Below are positions 15,878 through 25,800 of a stretch of 41,230 nucleotides of DNA, piece by piece (within the stretch, counting starts at the first letter, position 1; every line of letters starts with the position of its first letter). The notes beneath the pieces are model-generated. The model was not told where the DNA came from, ran no database searches, and saw only the letters and a program-made list of their open reading frames with translations. Made by a program: the position numbers and the translations under genes. This stretch comes from an uncultured Spartobacteria bacterium (lineage in GTDB: Bacteria > Verrucomicrobiota > Verrucomicrobiia > Chthoniobacterales > Chthoniobacteraceae). The DNA lies in the NCBI GenBank assembly GCA_903933715.1, contig CAIZLD010000029.1:80696-121925 (forward strand). Reading direction: 5' to 3'.

Positions 15878-18800
15878 TCACGCGGCCGAGGGGATATGGA
15901 GAACGCTGACGCCCCCGGCCTGCTTTTCGATACGGATCTGGACCGGGATGCGTTCTTTGAGCAGATCGACGTGCGAAATAATGCCGACGGTCTTGTGGCT
16001 TAGCCGCAACGATTCGAGCGCCGCCACGGCCACGTCCAGCGTGGCGGCGTCGAGTGATCCAAACCCTTCGTCGATGAAAAGCGAATCGATTCGCACGTTG
16101 CGCCCGGCCAAATCGGAGAGGCCCAGCGCCAGGGCGAGGCTCGCGAGAAAGCTCTCGCCGCCCGAAAGGCTTTGCATCGGCCGGACGGCGTCGGCCTGGT
16201 GGCGGTCGACGATTTCCAGTGTCAACTCCCCGCTTTCCACGCGCCGGAGGCGGTAACGGTCGCTCAACCGGGCCAAATGACGATTGGCGTGACGCACGAG
16301 CAAATCGAGCGAGAGCCCTTGGGCGAATTGCTGAAAAACGGAGCCGTCGGCAGAACCGATCAGCCGCCGCAGACGTTCCCAGACGGCAACCTCTGCGCTA
16401 TCCTTTTCCCATTGCGCGAGTTCATCGGCCAGCGAACGGCGGCTCTGCTCGTCTCGGGCGAGATCGCTGCCCAGAAGCGCGCGCCGCTCGGTGGCGTTGG
16501 CGCTCCCCTCCTCCAAAGTTTTGAGCCGGGCCTCAAAGCCCGCCAACGCCTCGCCTTCGGGCGCTTGGCGCTCCCGTAAACCGCGAATTTGTTCCCGGAC
16601 ATGGCCGAGTTGACCCGCCAGCGCTTGAGCCCGGGTTGAGAGTTCATCTTTCAACGCAACGATCTGGGCGGCTTCGGCCTCGTCCAGTCTGGCGGAACGG
16701 AGGTTCGCGACAGTTGCAAACGCAGAGCCTTTCATTTGCTTTTCCAACTCGACGGATTGAGTCGTCGCCGCTTTTTGGAGCCCGGCGAGATTTTGGCGGG
16801 ACGCTTCAGCTTTCGCTTCCGCCTGAACCACGGCAGCCCGGAGCGGTTCGAGGCCCGCGCGAACGGTATCGAGGGTGGTCCATTGCGCCTGAAACCGGGC
16901 CGTGAGATCCGGATCGGCGTTGGTGGAATAAAGCTCCACGGATGGCGGGGGCAGTTGCGCCTGCCGACAAAGTTCTTCGTGATCCCGTTTTAAATTTTCG
17001 AGCCGCATCGCAAGTTGAGCCCGCTCATGTTCCAGGCGGGTGCGAGCCGCCGTTTGCTGGGCGAATTGCTGGCGGCGCTCCTCCAGTTGACGCCGAAGCG
17101 CCATTTCAGCTCCCGGCTCTGGTAAAACGCCGCCAAACGCGGCCAGCGCGGTTTGCAATTTGACGGCCTGCGCATCCGATCCGGGGCATTCGAGTTGCGC
17201 GGCAACGGCGGCGATTCGACTCTCCAAATCGGCAATGGTTTTCTGTTCCGCGGCCCGCTTTTCGTCCACGGTGGCCAGCCGCTTTTCCTGCGCGAGCAAC
17301 GCTTTTTCGGCCGCGTGCAGGCGTTCCCCGGCTTGCCGATAGGCCTGGAGCCATTCCTGATGGGCGGCAATCGCTTTCTCCAGTTCGGAAAAAACTTCGT
17401 CGATCGCTTCCGGGGTGAACAGACGCACGGAGCGGGCAAGCTGCTCGAAGGCTTCATGCCCCGCCGTTTGCTGCTGCCGCAGTTCGCCCCGCCGCCGTTG
17501 CAGTCCGACGAGCCGTTCTTCGGCCCGCGTCAATGCCTGTGCCGCCAGAATCGCTTCCTTGTCGGCGCTTTCACTGGCGGTTTTGGCCGCTTTCAGATTG
17601 CGATGGGCCTCTTCGATCGAAGCGGAAAAATGAGGCTGGGCATAGGGGTGTTCCAGAGCGCCGCACAACGGGCAAGGCTGCCCTTCTTCAAGCCGGGCCC
17701 GCTGATCGGCCATGCCCGCCATGCGCTCCTGGAGCTCGACTTCAACCCGGGCCGATTCCAACAGGGCACGTTGGGTTTCGGCTTCCTGCCCGGCGGCGAT
17801 TTTTTCCTGCCGCGCGGTTTCGATCTCCTCGACAAAATGGGCTTCCTCGTCGGCCAGCTTTGCGGCTTCGGCGGCGGCGGCATCTCGTTTTTCCAAAGCG
17901 GTGCGGAGGCGAACCAGAGCGTCCCGTTTGGGACCGAGCTTTGAAAATTCCTCGTCAATAGCCTCACGGCTCCGCCCTTGAAGCAGTTTCGCAACGGCTG
18001 CCGCTGCGATTTGAACTTCCGAATCCGCAGCCTTTCGGCCCGCCTCGGCCTGCCTTTGCTCTTCCTGCAAGGCTGCAAAACGGCGGCAGCTTTCCTCGCG
18101 CTGAGCGGTGAGTCGGGCCCGTTCTTTTTGAAGCGCGGCTGCCTGGCGGCGGCTTTCAGCGAGTTGGTTGATCCGGTCGGCGAGTTCGGCAAAAGCGGCG
18201 TCCAGCTTCGCATCTTGCGCGTGGGCTTCCAGCCAGAGCCCGGTTTCTTTCCAGGCTTTCTCAACCCCCGTTTTCTGCGATTGTGCGGCTTCGATCTCGC
18301 GACGGGCGGCTTCGATGAGCTTTGAGGTCACCGCCCCGGCCGCCTTTAACCCCGAAGCCAGCCGGACACGGGATTGCGCGACGCTGGCCCGCGCCTCGTC
18401 GTAACGCGACGACTCGATGGCCACCTGCGCTTCCATCGCGTCCAAAATTTGAAGCAACCCGAGGAACGGCTGCGCGCTCTGGTGGGTTTGAAGCCGTTCC
18501 AGGCGCGGGGCCGCTTGCGCGGTTTCCTGGAGCAACGCTGTTTGCCGGGCCAGAATCGCAGATTCCTCGCTGATCCGGGCAAGCAGTTGGCGGCCTTCTT
18601 CGATCCGTCCGGACGCGGTCTGGCGTTCCTGTTTTAAAGCTTCAAATTCCAGTCCAAGCCGCTCGATTTCAGCGGTGCGCGCGGCCCGTTCCTCTTCGGT
18701 AAGCAAAACGACGCGGCCCAAGGCTTCCCGGCGGGAATTGAGCTCTTCTTCGCGGCGGGTTGCTTCCCGATAGGCCAGTTCGCCCAAACGCGAGTAGATC

Positions 18801-19333
18801 ACGGTCCCGGTGAGGCTCTCCAGCAACCCGGCCCGCTCGGACGGCTTTGCCTTGAGAAACCGGGTGAACTCTCCCTGCGCGAGCAGCACCGACCGCCGAA
18901 AGCGTTCGTAATCCAGCCCGGTTAATTGCTCAATGAGCTGGTCTGCCTCATCGATTTTCGCCGCCAGCACCGTTCCGCTCCCATCCTCGGTGACGGTGCG
19001 CTTGGCGGGCTGGATTTTCCCCTCCGCTTTTCCCCGGGCGCGTCGGCGTTCCCACCGGGCCTGGTAGCGGCCGCCCGGCACTTCGAAAACGACTTCCGCC
19101 AGGCATGATCCGGTGTGGCGGCTCATCATGTTCTCCGGGTTGGGCTCGGTCTCGTACCGGGCGGCCCGGCCATAGAGCGCCAGGGTGATGGCATCCAGGA
19201 GCGTCGATTTCCCCGCGCCGGTCGGCCCGGTGATCGCAAAAATCCCGGCGCTTGCCAGCGGCCCATGCTCCAGGTCGATATCGCCGGAAGGGAGCGAGTT
19301 TAGGTTTTCAAATTTGATCCGAAGAATTCGCAT
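15878..19333 (-). CDS. sbcC: Exonuclease subunit SbcC (Rad50-like)
   Basis: 1151 residues from ATG 19333 (MRILRIKFENLNSLPSGDID), the typical SMC/Rad50 opening; the longer frame from 19390 adds residues unlike the family. Walker A GPTGAGKSTLLDAI begins near residue 36. Long coiled coils surround a zinc hook CPLCGALEHPY around residue 553. ABC signature SLSGGESFLASLALALGLS and Walker B SLFIDEGFGSLD lie in the C-terminal lobe. With SbcD it opens DNA ends and cleaves hairpins and cruciforms. That is notable in a genome segment with several large palindromic repeats. Confidence 0.96.
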   Translation of the reverse strand: MRILRIKFENLNSLPSGDIDLEHGPLASAGIFAITGPTGAGKSTLLDAITLALYGRAARYETEPNPENMMSRHTGSCLAEVVFEVPGGRYQARWERRRARGKAEGKIQPAKRTVTEDGSGTVLAAKIDEADQLIEQLTGLDYERFRRSVLLAQGEFTRFLKAKPSERAGLLESLTGTVIYSRLGELAYREATRREEELNSRREALGRVVLLTEEERAARTAEIERLGLEFEALKQERQTASGRIEEGRQLLARISEESAILARQTALLQETAQAAPRLERLQTHQSAQPFLGLLQILDAMEAQVAIESSRYDEARASVAQSRVRLASGLKAAGAVTSKLIEAARREIEAAQSQKTGVEKAWKETGLWLEAHAQDAKLDAAFAELADRINQLAESRRQAAALQKERARLTAQREESCRRFAALQEEQRQAEAGRKAADSEVQIAAAAVAKLLQGRSREAIDEEFSKLGPKRDALVRLRTALEKRDAAAAEAAKLADEEAHFVEEIETARQEKIAAGQEAETQRALLESARVEVELQERMAGMADQRARLEEGQPCPLCGALEHPYAQPHFSASIEEAHRNLKAAKTASESADKEAILAAQALTRAEERLVGLQRRRGELRQQQTAGHEAFEQLARSVRLFTPEAIDEVFSELEKAIAAHQEWLQAYRQAGERLHAAEKALLAQEKRLATVDEKRAAEQKTIADLESRIAAVAAQLECPGSDAQAVKLQTALAAFGGVLPEPGAEMALRRQLEERRQQFAQQTAARTRLEHERAQLAMRLENLKRDHEELCRQAQLPPPSVELYSTNADPDLTARFQAQWTTLDTVRAGLEPLRAAVVQAEAKAEASRQNLAGLQKAATTQSVELEKQMKGSAFATVANLRSARLDEAEAAQIVALKDELSTRAQALAGQLGHVREQIRGLRERQAPEGEALAGFEARLKTLEEGSANATERRALLGSDLARDEQSRRSLADELAQWEKDSAEVAVWERLRRLIGSADGSVFQQFAQGLSLDLLVRHANRHLARLSDRYRLRRVESGELTLEIVDRHQADAVRPMQSLSGGESFLASLALALGLSDLAGRNVRIDSLFIDEGFGSLDAATLDVAVAALESLRLSHKTVGIISHVDLLKERIPVQIRIEKQAGGVSVLHIPSAA

Positions 19334-19420
19334 CCAAGGGGAAGTATGGCGGCAAGTCGGAAATTTCGATCCGGAACGGAGGAAACACAAGCCCCAAAAA
19401 AGCCGGGTTTCTGAATTGCT

Positions 19421-20713
19421 CTACAATGGCCCTTCCTCGAAATAGCGATCGCAAAGCCGGGCAAATGCCGTTTCAAGCTCCGCGCGATCTTCCGGTTGCA
19501 GGTTGGGTTCCCGATCGAGCCGCCTTAAAAAAACGGCTTTCGGGTCGGCCAAAAGGTTTTCAGCCTCTTCCCGGGCTGACGCATCGTCGAGTTCCAAAGC
19601 TGCTTTTTCGCCCGTCCGCAGCGCGGTGACTTTGACGACCTGGAACGGGCGGCCAGCCACCGCTTTTTGAACGGCCTCATACACGTCGATGGTCCCGGTG
19701 GTTTCTTCGACGATGACCTCCACCCATGGCGGAAGTTCCGAAGCGGGCGGTTCAAACTGGCGCAAGCCGGGTTCCAAATCGGCTTCAGGCAACCGCAGTT
19801 GAACCAACCGGCGAAAGGACGGGATCGGGACCGGCAGGTTGGTTGCGAGTTGGCCGTCTTTGAAATCCAAGAGACGCAGTTCTTTGAGATCCCCGGCCTC
19901 CCCAAAGCTCAACGCAATCGGCGACCCGGAATAACGGATTTGCTCGCATCCCCCCACGGCTTGAGGCCGGTGAAGGTGCCCCAGCGCAACATAGGCAAAC
20001 GCCTTGGGAAAAGCGTCCGCGCCGATTTTTCCCAAGCCGCCAACATGGATCAGCCGCTCATCGGCCGTCGTGAATGCCCCGAGAGCCGTCAGATGGCCCA
20101 TGGCCAAAACCGGCACGCCCCGCTCGATCCACGGGCGGGCCGCCTCGGCGACCTCCGCATAGCGGCTCCGCAAACCGTCCCGCAAATCGGCCTCAATCTC
20201 GGAGGCCTCCTGCCCCATCCGTCCGGTTCGCAAATCGCGCTCCCGTAAAAACGGGACGGCGGCAACGACCAGTTGGGGAGCCTCCGGCGTCGGGAGCGGA
20301 ATGAGCATCTCCGAACGGGCTTCCGACAAAACCGCGACAATATGGGTTCTCAAGACGCTCAGCAAATCGCGGGGGGATTCCAGGTGCGAGGGAGAATCAT
20401 GGTTGCCCGCCGTGACCACCGCCACGCACCCCGTTCGCGAGTAGAGCGCGGCGAGAAAATCAAAGTAAAGGCGCACGGCGGATTGCGGGGGCGTGGCGCA
20501 ATCAAAAATATCCCCGGCGATAACGAGGGCATCTGTTCCGGTGGCCGTCACCGTTTCGAGCAGGAAATCGAGGAACCGGCGGGTCTCCTCCATCCGGTCG
20601 AGTTCCCCCAGCGATTTGCCCAAATGCCAATCTGAAGTATGGAGGAGGCGGAAAGCGCCTTGGGGTTTGGGAAAAGCTCCCGGGAGCAAATGGGTTATCA
20701 GGGGGGAAATCAT
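19421..20713 (-). CDS. sbcD: Exonuclease subunit SbcD (Mre11-like nuclease)
   Basis: About 430 residues from ATG 20713; an in-frame ATG at 20737 is possible and neither has a clear ribosome site. The calcineurin-type phosphoesterase motifs appear in order: LLHTSDWHLGKSLGE, LVIAGDIFDCATPPQSA, VTAGNHDSPSHL, VLAMGHLTALG and YVALGHLHRPQAVG. They bind two Mn ions. The N terminus carries a ~20-residue extension before HTSDWH compared with the usual form. It is encoded upstream of sbcC with an 87-base gap, the usual gene order. Confidence 0.95.
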   Translation of the reverse strand: MISPLITHLLPGAFPKPQGAFRLLHTSDWHLGKSLGELDRMEETRRFLDFLLETVTATGTDALVIAGDIFDCATPPQSAVRLYFDFLAALYSRTGCVAVVTAGNHDSPSHLESPRDLLSVLRTHIVAVLSEARSEMLIPLPTPEAPQLVVAAVPFLRERDLRTGRMGQEASEIEADLRDGLRSRYAEVAEAARPWIERGVPVLAMGHLTALGAFTTADERLIHVGGLGKIGADAFPKAFAYVALGHLHRPQAVGGCEQIRYSGSPIALSFGEAGDLKELRLLDFKDGQLATNLPVPIPSFRRLVQLRLPEADLEPGLRQFEPPASELPPWVEVIVEETTGTIDVYEAVQKAVAGRPFQVVKVTALRTGEKAALELDDASAREEAENLLADPKAVFLRRLDREPNLQPEDRAELETAFARLCDRYFEEGPL

Positions 20714-20767
20714 GGATGAGGGTCGAACCTTATCCATTAACAGCGCAAATGCCAGCGCGGACCCAGG

Positions 20768-20953
20768 CTAGCAGCTTTGAGAATCGCCTTTTTCGCCGTC
20801 AAGGCAAGGGAGTGCGCTTTTTTCCGCATCGGCCGCGATCAAATCGGCAACATAGTTGGAAAAATTGCGCCGCCGTCTCTTGGCGAGACGCCGTCCCTCT
20901 TTTAATAATGTTTCTGGTAAGGAAATCGAAGTCCGTCTAGTTGAAACGCCCAT
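20768..20953 (-). CDS. Orphan ribbon-helix-helix DNA-binding protein (CopG/ParD type)
   Basis: 61 residues: TRRTSISLPETLLKEGRRLA (beta strand and helix 1), then RRRNFSNYVADLIAAD (turn and helix 2), the classic ribbon-helix-helix order. The C-terminal 20 residues are acidic/cysteine-ended. No toxin gene adjoins it; sbcD lies directly downstream on the same strand. A divergent ribbon-helix-helix gene sits across a 225-base AT-rich spacer. It could be an orphan antitoxin or a small local regulator. Confidence 0.7.
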   Translation of the reverse strand: MGVSTRRTSISLPETLLKEGRRLAKRRRRNFSNYVADLIAADAEKSALPCLDGEKGDSQSC

Positions 20954-21178
20954 AAATACGATATTCCGTAATACCCAATTTATGGGATTTGCGCAAGCGT
21001 TTCCAAAAAAAAGGCCTAATTTTTTTCACTGGACGACTGTCTCACTTCGTAATATTGTATTCTGTAATTGCACGTTTCATTGAGAAACGAACCTGATAAA
21101 TCCATTAAAAAAGCATTTTCCTACATCCAAAAGGAGAACTGCCACGTTTATTGAGCAAAATCTAACGAGGAACTTCCT
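20954..21178. promoter_or_regulatory. AT-rich divergent control region between two ribbon-helix-helix genes
   Basis: This spacer is strikingly AT-rich compared with its surroundings. It holds two related AT motifs, ATATTCCGTAATAC near 20961 and GTATTCTGTAATTG near 21057, about 96 bases apart. It also has a small perfect hairpin CGTTTC-ATTGA-GAAACG (21072-21088) and two purine-rich ribosome-site-like stretches (AAGGAG near 21130, CGAGGAA near 21166). The repeated motif is a candidate operator for one or both flanking regulators. Confidence 0.4.
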
Positions 21179-21400
21179 ATCAAACGCACCAGCATCACAT
21201 TAGAAGACCCTGTTTATGAAACGGGTCAGCAAATCGCAGCGAAACGCGGCTTCGGACAATCGTTTTCGGCCTATATCGCTTGGTTGATCCAGCGCGATGC
21301 CGAAGGTGGCGTCACCCGTGAAGATGCTTCTCTCCCCAGCCCCGGTAAAACACCCGGCAAGGGGGCAAAGAAAGGCGTCAAGCGTGCGACCCGTCGGTAG
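21179..21400 (+). CDS. Second ribbon-helix-helix protein; reading frame lacks a canonical start (ATC)
   Basis: The frame IKRTSITLEDPVYETGQQIA, then AAKRGFGQSFSAYIAWLIQRD, is a clear ribbon-helix-helix domain with a basic Gly/Lys-rich tail ending KRATRR and TAG. No ATG, GTG or TTG precedes the fold: the frame is closed upstream by TGA at 21152. The only well-placed start is ATC at 21179-21181, seven bases after GAGGA, in the position an ATG would hold. So either it starts at AUC (rare, weak), or the ATG was lost and the gene is decaying, or the base is an assembly error. A hairpin terminator follows about 90 bases downstream. Confidence 0.6.
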   Translation: MKRTSITLEDPVYETGQQIAAKRGFGQSFSAYIAWLIQRDAEGGVTREDASLPSPGKTPGKGAKKGVKRATRR

Positions 21401-21489
21401 CCCGAAATCCAACACCAGAGGCCGCGACATGGTTTTGTCTCATGCGGCTGGTTTGGATACCCCCCTGATTTCGAGTTGAGCCATTGCAC

Positions 21490-21518
21490 TCCCCTTTTTC
21501 AAAGGGGATTGCTTTTTT
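21490..21518 (+). terminator. Rho-independent terminator after the second ribbon-helix-helix gene
   Basis: TCCCCTTT-TTC-AAAGGGGA, an 8-bp perfect stem with a three-base loop at 21490-21508, followed by TTGCTTTTTT. It suggests the plus-strand ribbon-helix-helix gene is, or was, transcribed as its own unit and keeps that transcript from running into mbfA. Confidence 0.75.
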
Positions 21519-21594
21519 GCGATACGGATGAGGCCAGTCAAAAACGACCTGGCGTAATTTAACATTTCAAGGTGGCGCTTGCGCTTGAACTTCG

Positions 21595-21619
21595 ACATAA
21601 TCGGGTAAATTTTATCCGA
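21595..21619 (+). promoter_or_regulatory. Palindromic operator and -10-like box at the mbfA start
   Basis: TCGGGTAAATTTTATCCGA at 21601-21619 is a 19-base palindrome (9-base arms, one mismatch) ending two bases before the mbfA ATG. A CATAAT box at 21595-21600 lies directly before it, so a repressor bound here would cover the transcription start and ribosome site. A metal- or iron-responsive repressor is the likely ligand because mbfA homologues are iron-regulated. The palindrome does not clearly match the Fur, DtxR or Irr consensus. Confidence 0.55.
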
Positions 21620-21621
21620 CT

Positions 21622-22581
21622 ATGGCTAAGAACTTTAAAGAGCTTTCAGAACCTGAAATCCTGGCATTGGCCATTTCCCTCGAGGAAACCGATGGCCGTA
21701 TTTACAGCGATTTTGCGGAAGGGTTAAAAGCCGATTTTCCCGCTACCTCCTGCATTTTCAAAAAGATGGAGGCCGAGGAAGGCCAGCACCGCCGGTTCCT
21801 CATTGACGAATTCCGCCGTCGCTTTGGAGATCACATTCCGTTGATCCGGCGCGAAGATGTGCGCGGATTCGTCACCCACAAACCAGTCTGGCTGGTGCGC
21901 CCGTTGGGGATCAGCACGGTTCGCAAGCAGGCGGAAATCATGGAGACGGAGACCCGGCGTTTTTACGAGCGCGCCATGCAAACGGTCACGGACGCCTCCA
22001 CCCGGAAGCTCTTGGGAGACTTGGCCGAAGCCGAGCGCGGCCACGAAGTTCTGGCCGGAAGCATCGAGGAGGAACATCTCACTCCCGATGTCAAAGCCGA
22101 GGAAGAACGCGCCAACCGCCGCTTGTTTGTGCTCCAGATTGTGCAACCCGGTTTGGCTGGCCTGATGGATGGCTCGGTTTCCACGCTGGCCCCGGTTTTT
22201 GCCGCCGCGTTCGCCACACAAAACACCCACGATGCGTTCCTCGTCGGCATGGCAGCCAGTGTCGGCGCGGGCATTTCGATGGGGTTCGCCGAAGCGCTTT
22301 CCGACGATGGAAGCATGACCGGGCGGGGCAAACCGTACTTGCGCGGATTTATCTGCGGTTTAATGACGATAGCCGGGGGGATCGGCCATACCGTCCCGTA
22401 TCTGATCTCCGATTTCCATTTTGCCACGGTCGTCGCTGTCGCGGTCGTGATCATTGAATTGCTGGCCATCAGCTTCATTCGCAAGCGTTACATGGACACC
22501 CCGTTCCTAGCGGCCGCGTTCCAGGTGATTGTGGGTGGCATTCTGGTGTTCGCCGCCGGGATCCTGATCGGCAGCGCCTAG
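21622..22581 (+). CDS. mbfA: Membrane-bound ferritin / VIT1-domain iron exporter
   Basis: 319 residues in two parts. The N-terminal ~155 residues form a ferritin-like (erythrin) four-helix domain with di-iron ligand patterns [43 protein letters not shown] and [10 protein letters not shown]. The C-terminal ~160 residues form a VIT1/CCC1-type membrane domain ([43 protein letters not shown], then several hydrophobic helices). In the MbfA family the ferritin domain senses or binds Fe2+ and the membrane domain exports it, protecting against iron and peroxide stress. A palindromic operator sits at the start. It is followed by repeat element A1. Confidence 0.92.
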   Translation: MAKNFKELSEPEILALAISLEETDGRIYSDFAEGLKADFPATSCIFKKMEAEEGQHRRFLIDEFRRRFGDHIPLIRREDVRGFVTHKPVWLVRPLGISTVRKQAEIMETETRRFYERAMQTVTDASTRKLLGDLAEAERGHEVLAGSIEEEHLTPDVKAEEERANRRLFVLQIVQPGLAGLMDGSVSTLAPVFAAAFATQNTHDAFLVGMAASVGAGISMGFAEALSDDGSMTGRGKPYLRGFICGLMTIAGGIGHTVPYLISDFHFATVVAVAVVIIELLAISFIRKRYMDTPFLAAAFQVIVGGILVFAAGILIGSA

Positions 22582-22595
22582 CGGCTAAGGCACTA

Positions 22596-22857
22596 CGCTG
22601 AATCGACATGCAGATCGAGCCAAACCCAAAGGATTTGAAGCCCATAGCCGGTGGTTGAGCGTCAGCGACACCACCGGTTCAATGCAAGACCGCGCCTCAC
22701 CCCAAGGGGGTGGCAGAAAACGAGGTGATGGTCTCTGCCACCCCCTTTGGGGTGAATTCTTTCAAACATCTCATCCGGTGGTGTCGCTAACGCTCAACCA
22801 CCGGCTATTCGCTGGCAACCCTCTGGGTTGCGGCGGCTTTTGAATGTCGATTCAGCG
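22596..22857. repeat. Family A palindromic element, copy 1 (inverted core orientation)
   Basis: 262 bases with 14-base perfect terminal inverted repeats (CGCTGAATCGACAT / ATGTCGATTCAGCG). Inside is a second, ~34-base inverted repeat (AGCCGGTGGTTGAGCG...CACCACCGG and its complement). The 97-base core (22678-22774) carries a third imperfect ~21-bp stem (TCACCCCAAGGGGGTGGCAG). Compared with copy 2 (35305-35566) the outer arms are co-linear but the core is reversed. It ends five bases before the stop codon of the giant glucan synthase gene, so its stem may serve as the 3' end of that mRNA. Confidence 0.93.
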
Positions 22858-22862
22858 TCGTT

Positions 22863-25800
22863 TTATAGAATGACGCGAACGGTGTGAGGCTGACGGTCGT
22901 CGGTTAAGGAAATCACGGGAACCGGCGTGCCGTCGAGTTCCAACCGGGTGACGCCGTGCCCGGTCTGGCGCGGGTTTTCAATCACGATCTCGTATTCCGT
23001 GGCCCGGTAGCGATAGCGCAACCGCACCTCCGGCCAGCTTTTGGGCAGCGCGGGGTCAAAAGAGAGTTGTTTCCCATTCATGAGGCGGAATCCGAACACG
23101 GCTTCCAGCCAGACGCGGTAAATCCATCCGGATGCGCCGGTGTACCAGGTCCATCCTCCCCGCCCTTTACGGCCTTCGAGTGTGTAAATATCAGCGGCGA
23201 CGGCGTACGGTTCCGTTTTATAACGTTGCACCCATCCGGCATCGCGGGCGTGCTCGGCGGGACTGAGCATTTGGAGCAATTGGACGGCCCGATCCCCGTC
23301 CCCACGCCGGGCAAAAGCGAGCGCCACCCAGACGGCGGCATGCGTGTATTGCCCTCCGTTTTCGCGAACCCCCGGCGGATAGGCCTGGATGTACCCGACG
23401 TCCCGTTGGGAATACTCAAATGGCGGCGTAAAAAGCAGGACCATCTTCTCCTCTTCGCAAACCAACTGTTCGTTGACAGCCTGGAGCGCCTGCGCGACGC
23501 GTTCGCTGTTGGCGACCCCGGCAATGGCGGCCCACGACTGAGGCAGGGAGTCGATGCGCGCCTCCTCGTTTTCGCTGGACCCCAGCGGGACGCCGTTGTC
23601 GTCATACGCCCGCCGATACCAGGCGCCGTCCCAGGCTTCGTCCTCGATCGATTTCGTCACCTTTTGCGCCAACACGCGGCATCCCCTGGCTTCAGCCGTT
23701 TCCCCTTGCGTCTCCAGCAAATCGGAAAAATCGTGGAGCACGCAAATCAGGAACCACGCCAGCCAGACGCTTTCTCCTTTGCCGTGGACGCCGACCCGGT
23801 TCATGCCATCGTTCCAGTCCCCGCTGCCCATCAGCGGCAACCCGTGGTCCCCCATCGTAATCGCGCGCGCAATGGCCCGGCGGCAATGTTCGAGCAATGT
23901 TCCGCTTTCGGACGAAACTTGCGGGACCGAGAAGCTCTCAACTTCCCCCTCTTCCAAAAGCTTGCCTTCGATGAATGGGATGGTTTCGTTCAGAATCGAC
24001 GCATCCCCGGTGATCCGCAGGTAATGAGCCGTGGCGAAAGGCAGCCACAGGAGATCGTCGGTCATGCGGGTGCGCACGCCGCCGCCGGATGGCGGGTGCC
24101 ACCAATGTTGGACGTCTCCCTCCACAAATTGCCGCGAGGCGGAACGCACAATTTGTTCCCGGGTGATTTGAGGCGCGGCAACCGCCAGCGACATCACATC
24201 CTGGAGTTGATCGCGGAAGCCGAACGCGCCGCCGGATTGGTAAAACGCGGAACGCCCCCAGATCCGGCAGCTCAAGGTTTGATAAAGCAGCCAACGGTTG
24301 AAAAGCCAGTTCGCGGAATTTTCCGGAGTCTGGATTTGAACGGTCTCCAGCAAATCATCCCACCAACGGCGCGTCTCCTGGAGAGCCTGGTCCACGTTGG
24401 CCGGATCGCGGAATCTCTCGATGAGCGCTTGCGCCTGCGCTCTCCCGACCGTTTGGCCCAAAATAAACGTGACCTCGGTTTCCTGTCCCGGCGGCAGTTC
24501 AACCGTTGTTTGAACCGCCGCGCAGGGATCAAGCCCGGCCCGTGCCACTCCCGAAAGGCGTATCCCTTCCATTGCCAGCGGGGAACTTAAGGAACGGTTT
24601 CGCCCGATAAACGCGCTCCGGTCGCCGGTGAAGGAAGTCGGCGCGGGGCTCGAGGTAAGAAAGGTGGTGCCATCCCGGAAGTCGGTATGAAAGACATTGC
24701 GGGCAAAGAGACTGGCGGTTTTAAGATCCCACTTGGTCGCGATGTGAAGCTGCGTCTCTTCGCGGTCGCCTCCCAATACCAGAGTTGCGTAAGAGGTAAC
24801 CGAAAGCAGCCGCCGACGCGACGAAACATTGCGGAGCCGCAAGCGCTGGATGCGAACCGGGTATCCCCCTTTCGCGTTCATCGGCACAAACACCGTTAAC
24901 TCCTGCTCGATGGCGTGGCTGTTGTGCTCGAAGATGGAATACCCTTGGCCGTGTCGGCAACGGTAAGGGTCCAGTTCGCGGATCGGCAGCGGCGTGGGCG
25001 ACCAGAAAACACCGATCTCCTCGTCGCGCAAATAGATGACCGAGTCTGCCGGGTCGGCGACCGGATCGTTGGACCACGGCGTCAATCGGCCGCTTTGGCT
25101 GTTGCCGACCCAGCTAAAGCCGGAGCCGGATTCCGAGATCATCGTGCCGAAGCCCGGGTTGGCCATGATGTTGACCCACGGCAACGGCGTTTGCATTTGC
25201 GAGCCAAGATAGATGGCGTATTCCCTGCCGTCCTGGGTGAACCCGCCCAAGCCGTTGAAATATTGCAATTCCATGAACGGAAGCGGCGTGGACGGCTCCT
25301 CCTCCATTCCGTGAACCGGGATGAGCGTGGGCGGAATCGGATTGACCGGCACCGCGAGAGCCAACTGCTGACGCAACGAGCCGCGCGCAGCCACCAACAC
25401 CGCCCGGGCGGAAGCCAGGATGGCCGTCAATTCCTCGGGCGGCATTTTGCGGGCCGAGCGAAGATATATCCCGCCCGGCACATCGAGCCCGGTGATCTGC
25501 GCGTAAGCTTCGACAATGCGGCGTAGATAGTCGGCGAGCGGTTCCTCATAACCTTCCGCCTCTTCGCTAAAAATAAGAAGGTCCACGCGCAGCCCCCGTA
25601 AATGCCAGAAGGTATGGGCGGTGAGCGCTTGCCGGACCAACTCGACATCGCCACGGTCCCCAATGGTCACGGCGACAATCGGCAGATCCCCCGAGATCCC
25701 CTGCCCCCAAAGCGCGCGTTGTCCGTCAACACCGCGCCCCAGCCGCGCATACGGCGGACGGAGCTGAGTTTGCGGATAAAGCACATGCGCGGCCAACTGC

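Noticed and set aside
21143-21201. Possible ORF starting at ACG 7 bases after AAGGAG, ahead of the second ribbon-helix-helix gene
   Set aside because: ACG is not a usable start without special factors, and the 19-codon product is featureless; listed because it mirrors the odd ATC start.
22655-22843. 62-residue plus-strand ORF in element A1 and its look-alike on the minus strand in A2 (shared VSDTTGSMQ..ASPQ wording)
   Set aside because: The similarity comes from the repeat DNA itself, including its inverted core; composition is palindrome-driven, with no ribosome site and no protein fold cue.
22956-24590. 544-residue plus-strand ORF opposite the glucan synthase
   Set aside because: Antisense shadow of a highly conserved GH94 coding region in a GC-rich gene; composition is atypical and no motif is present.
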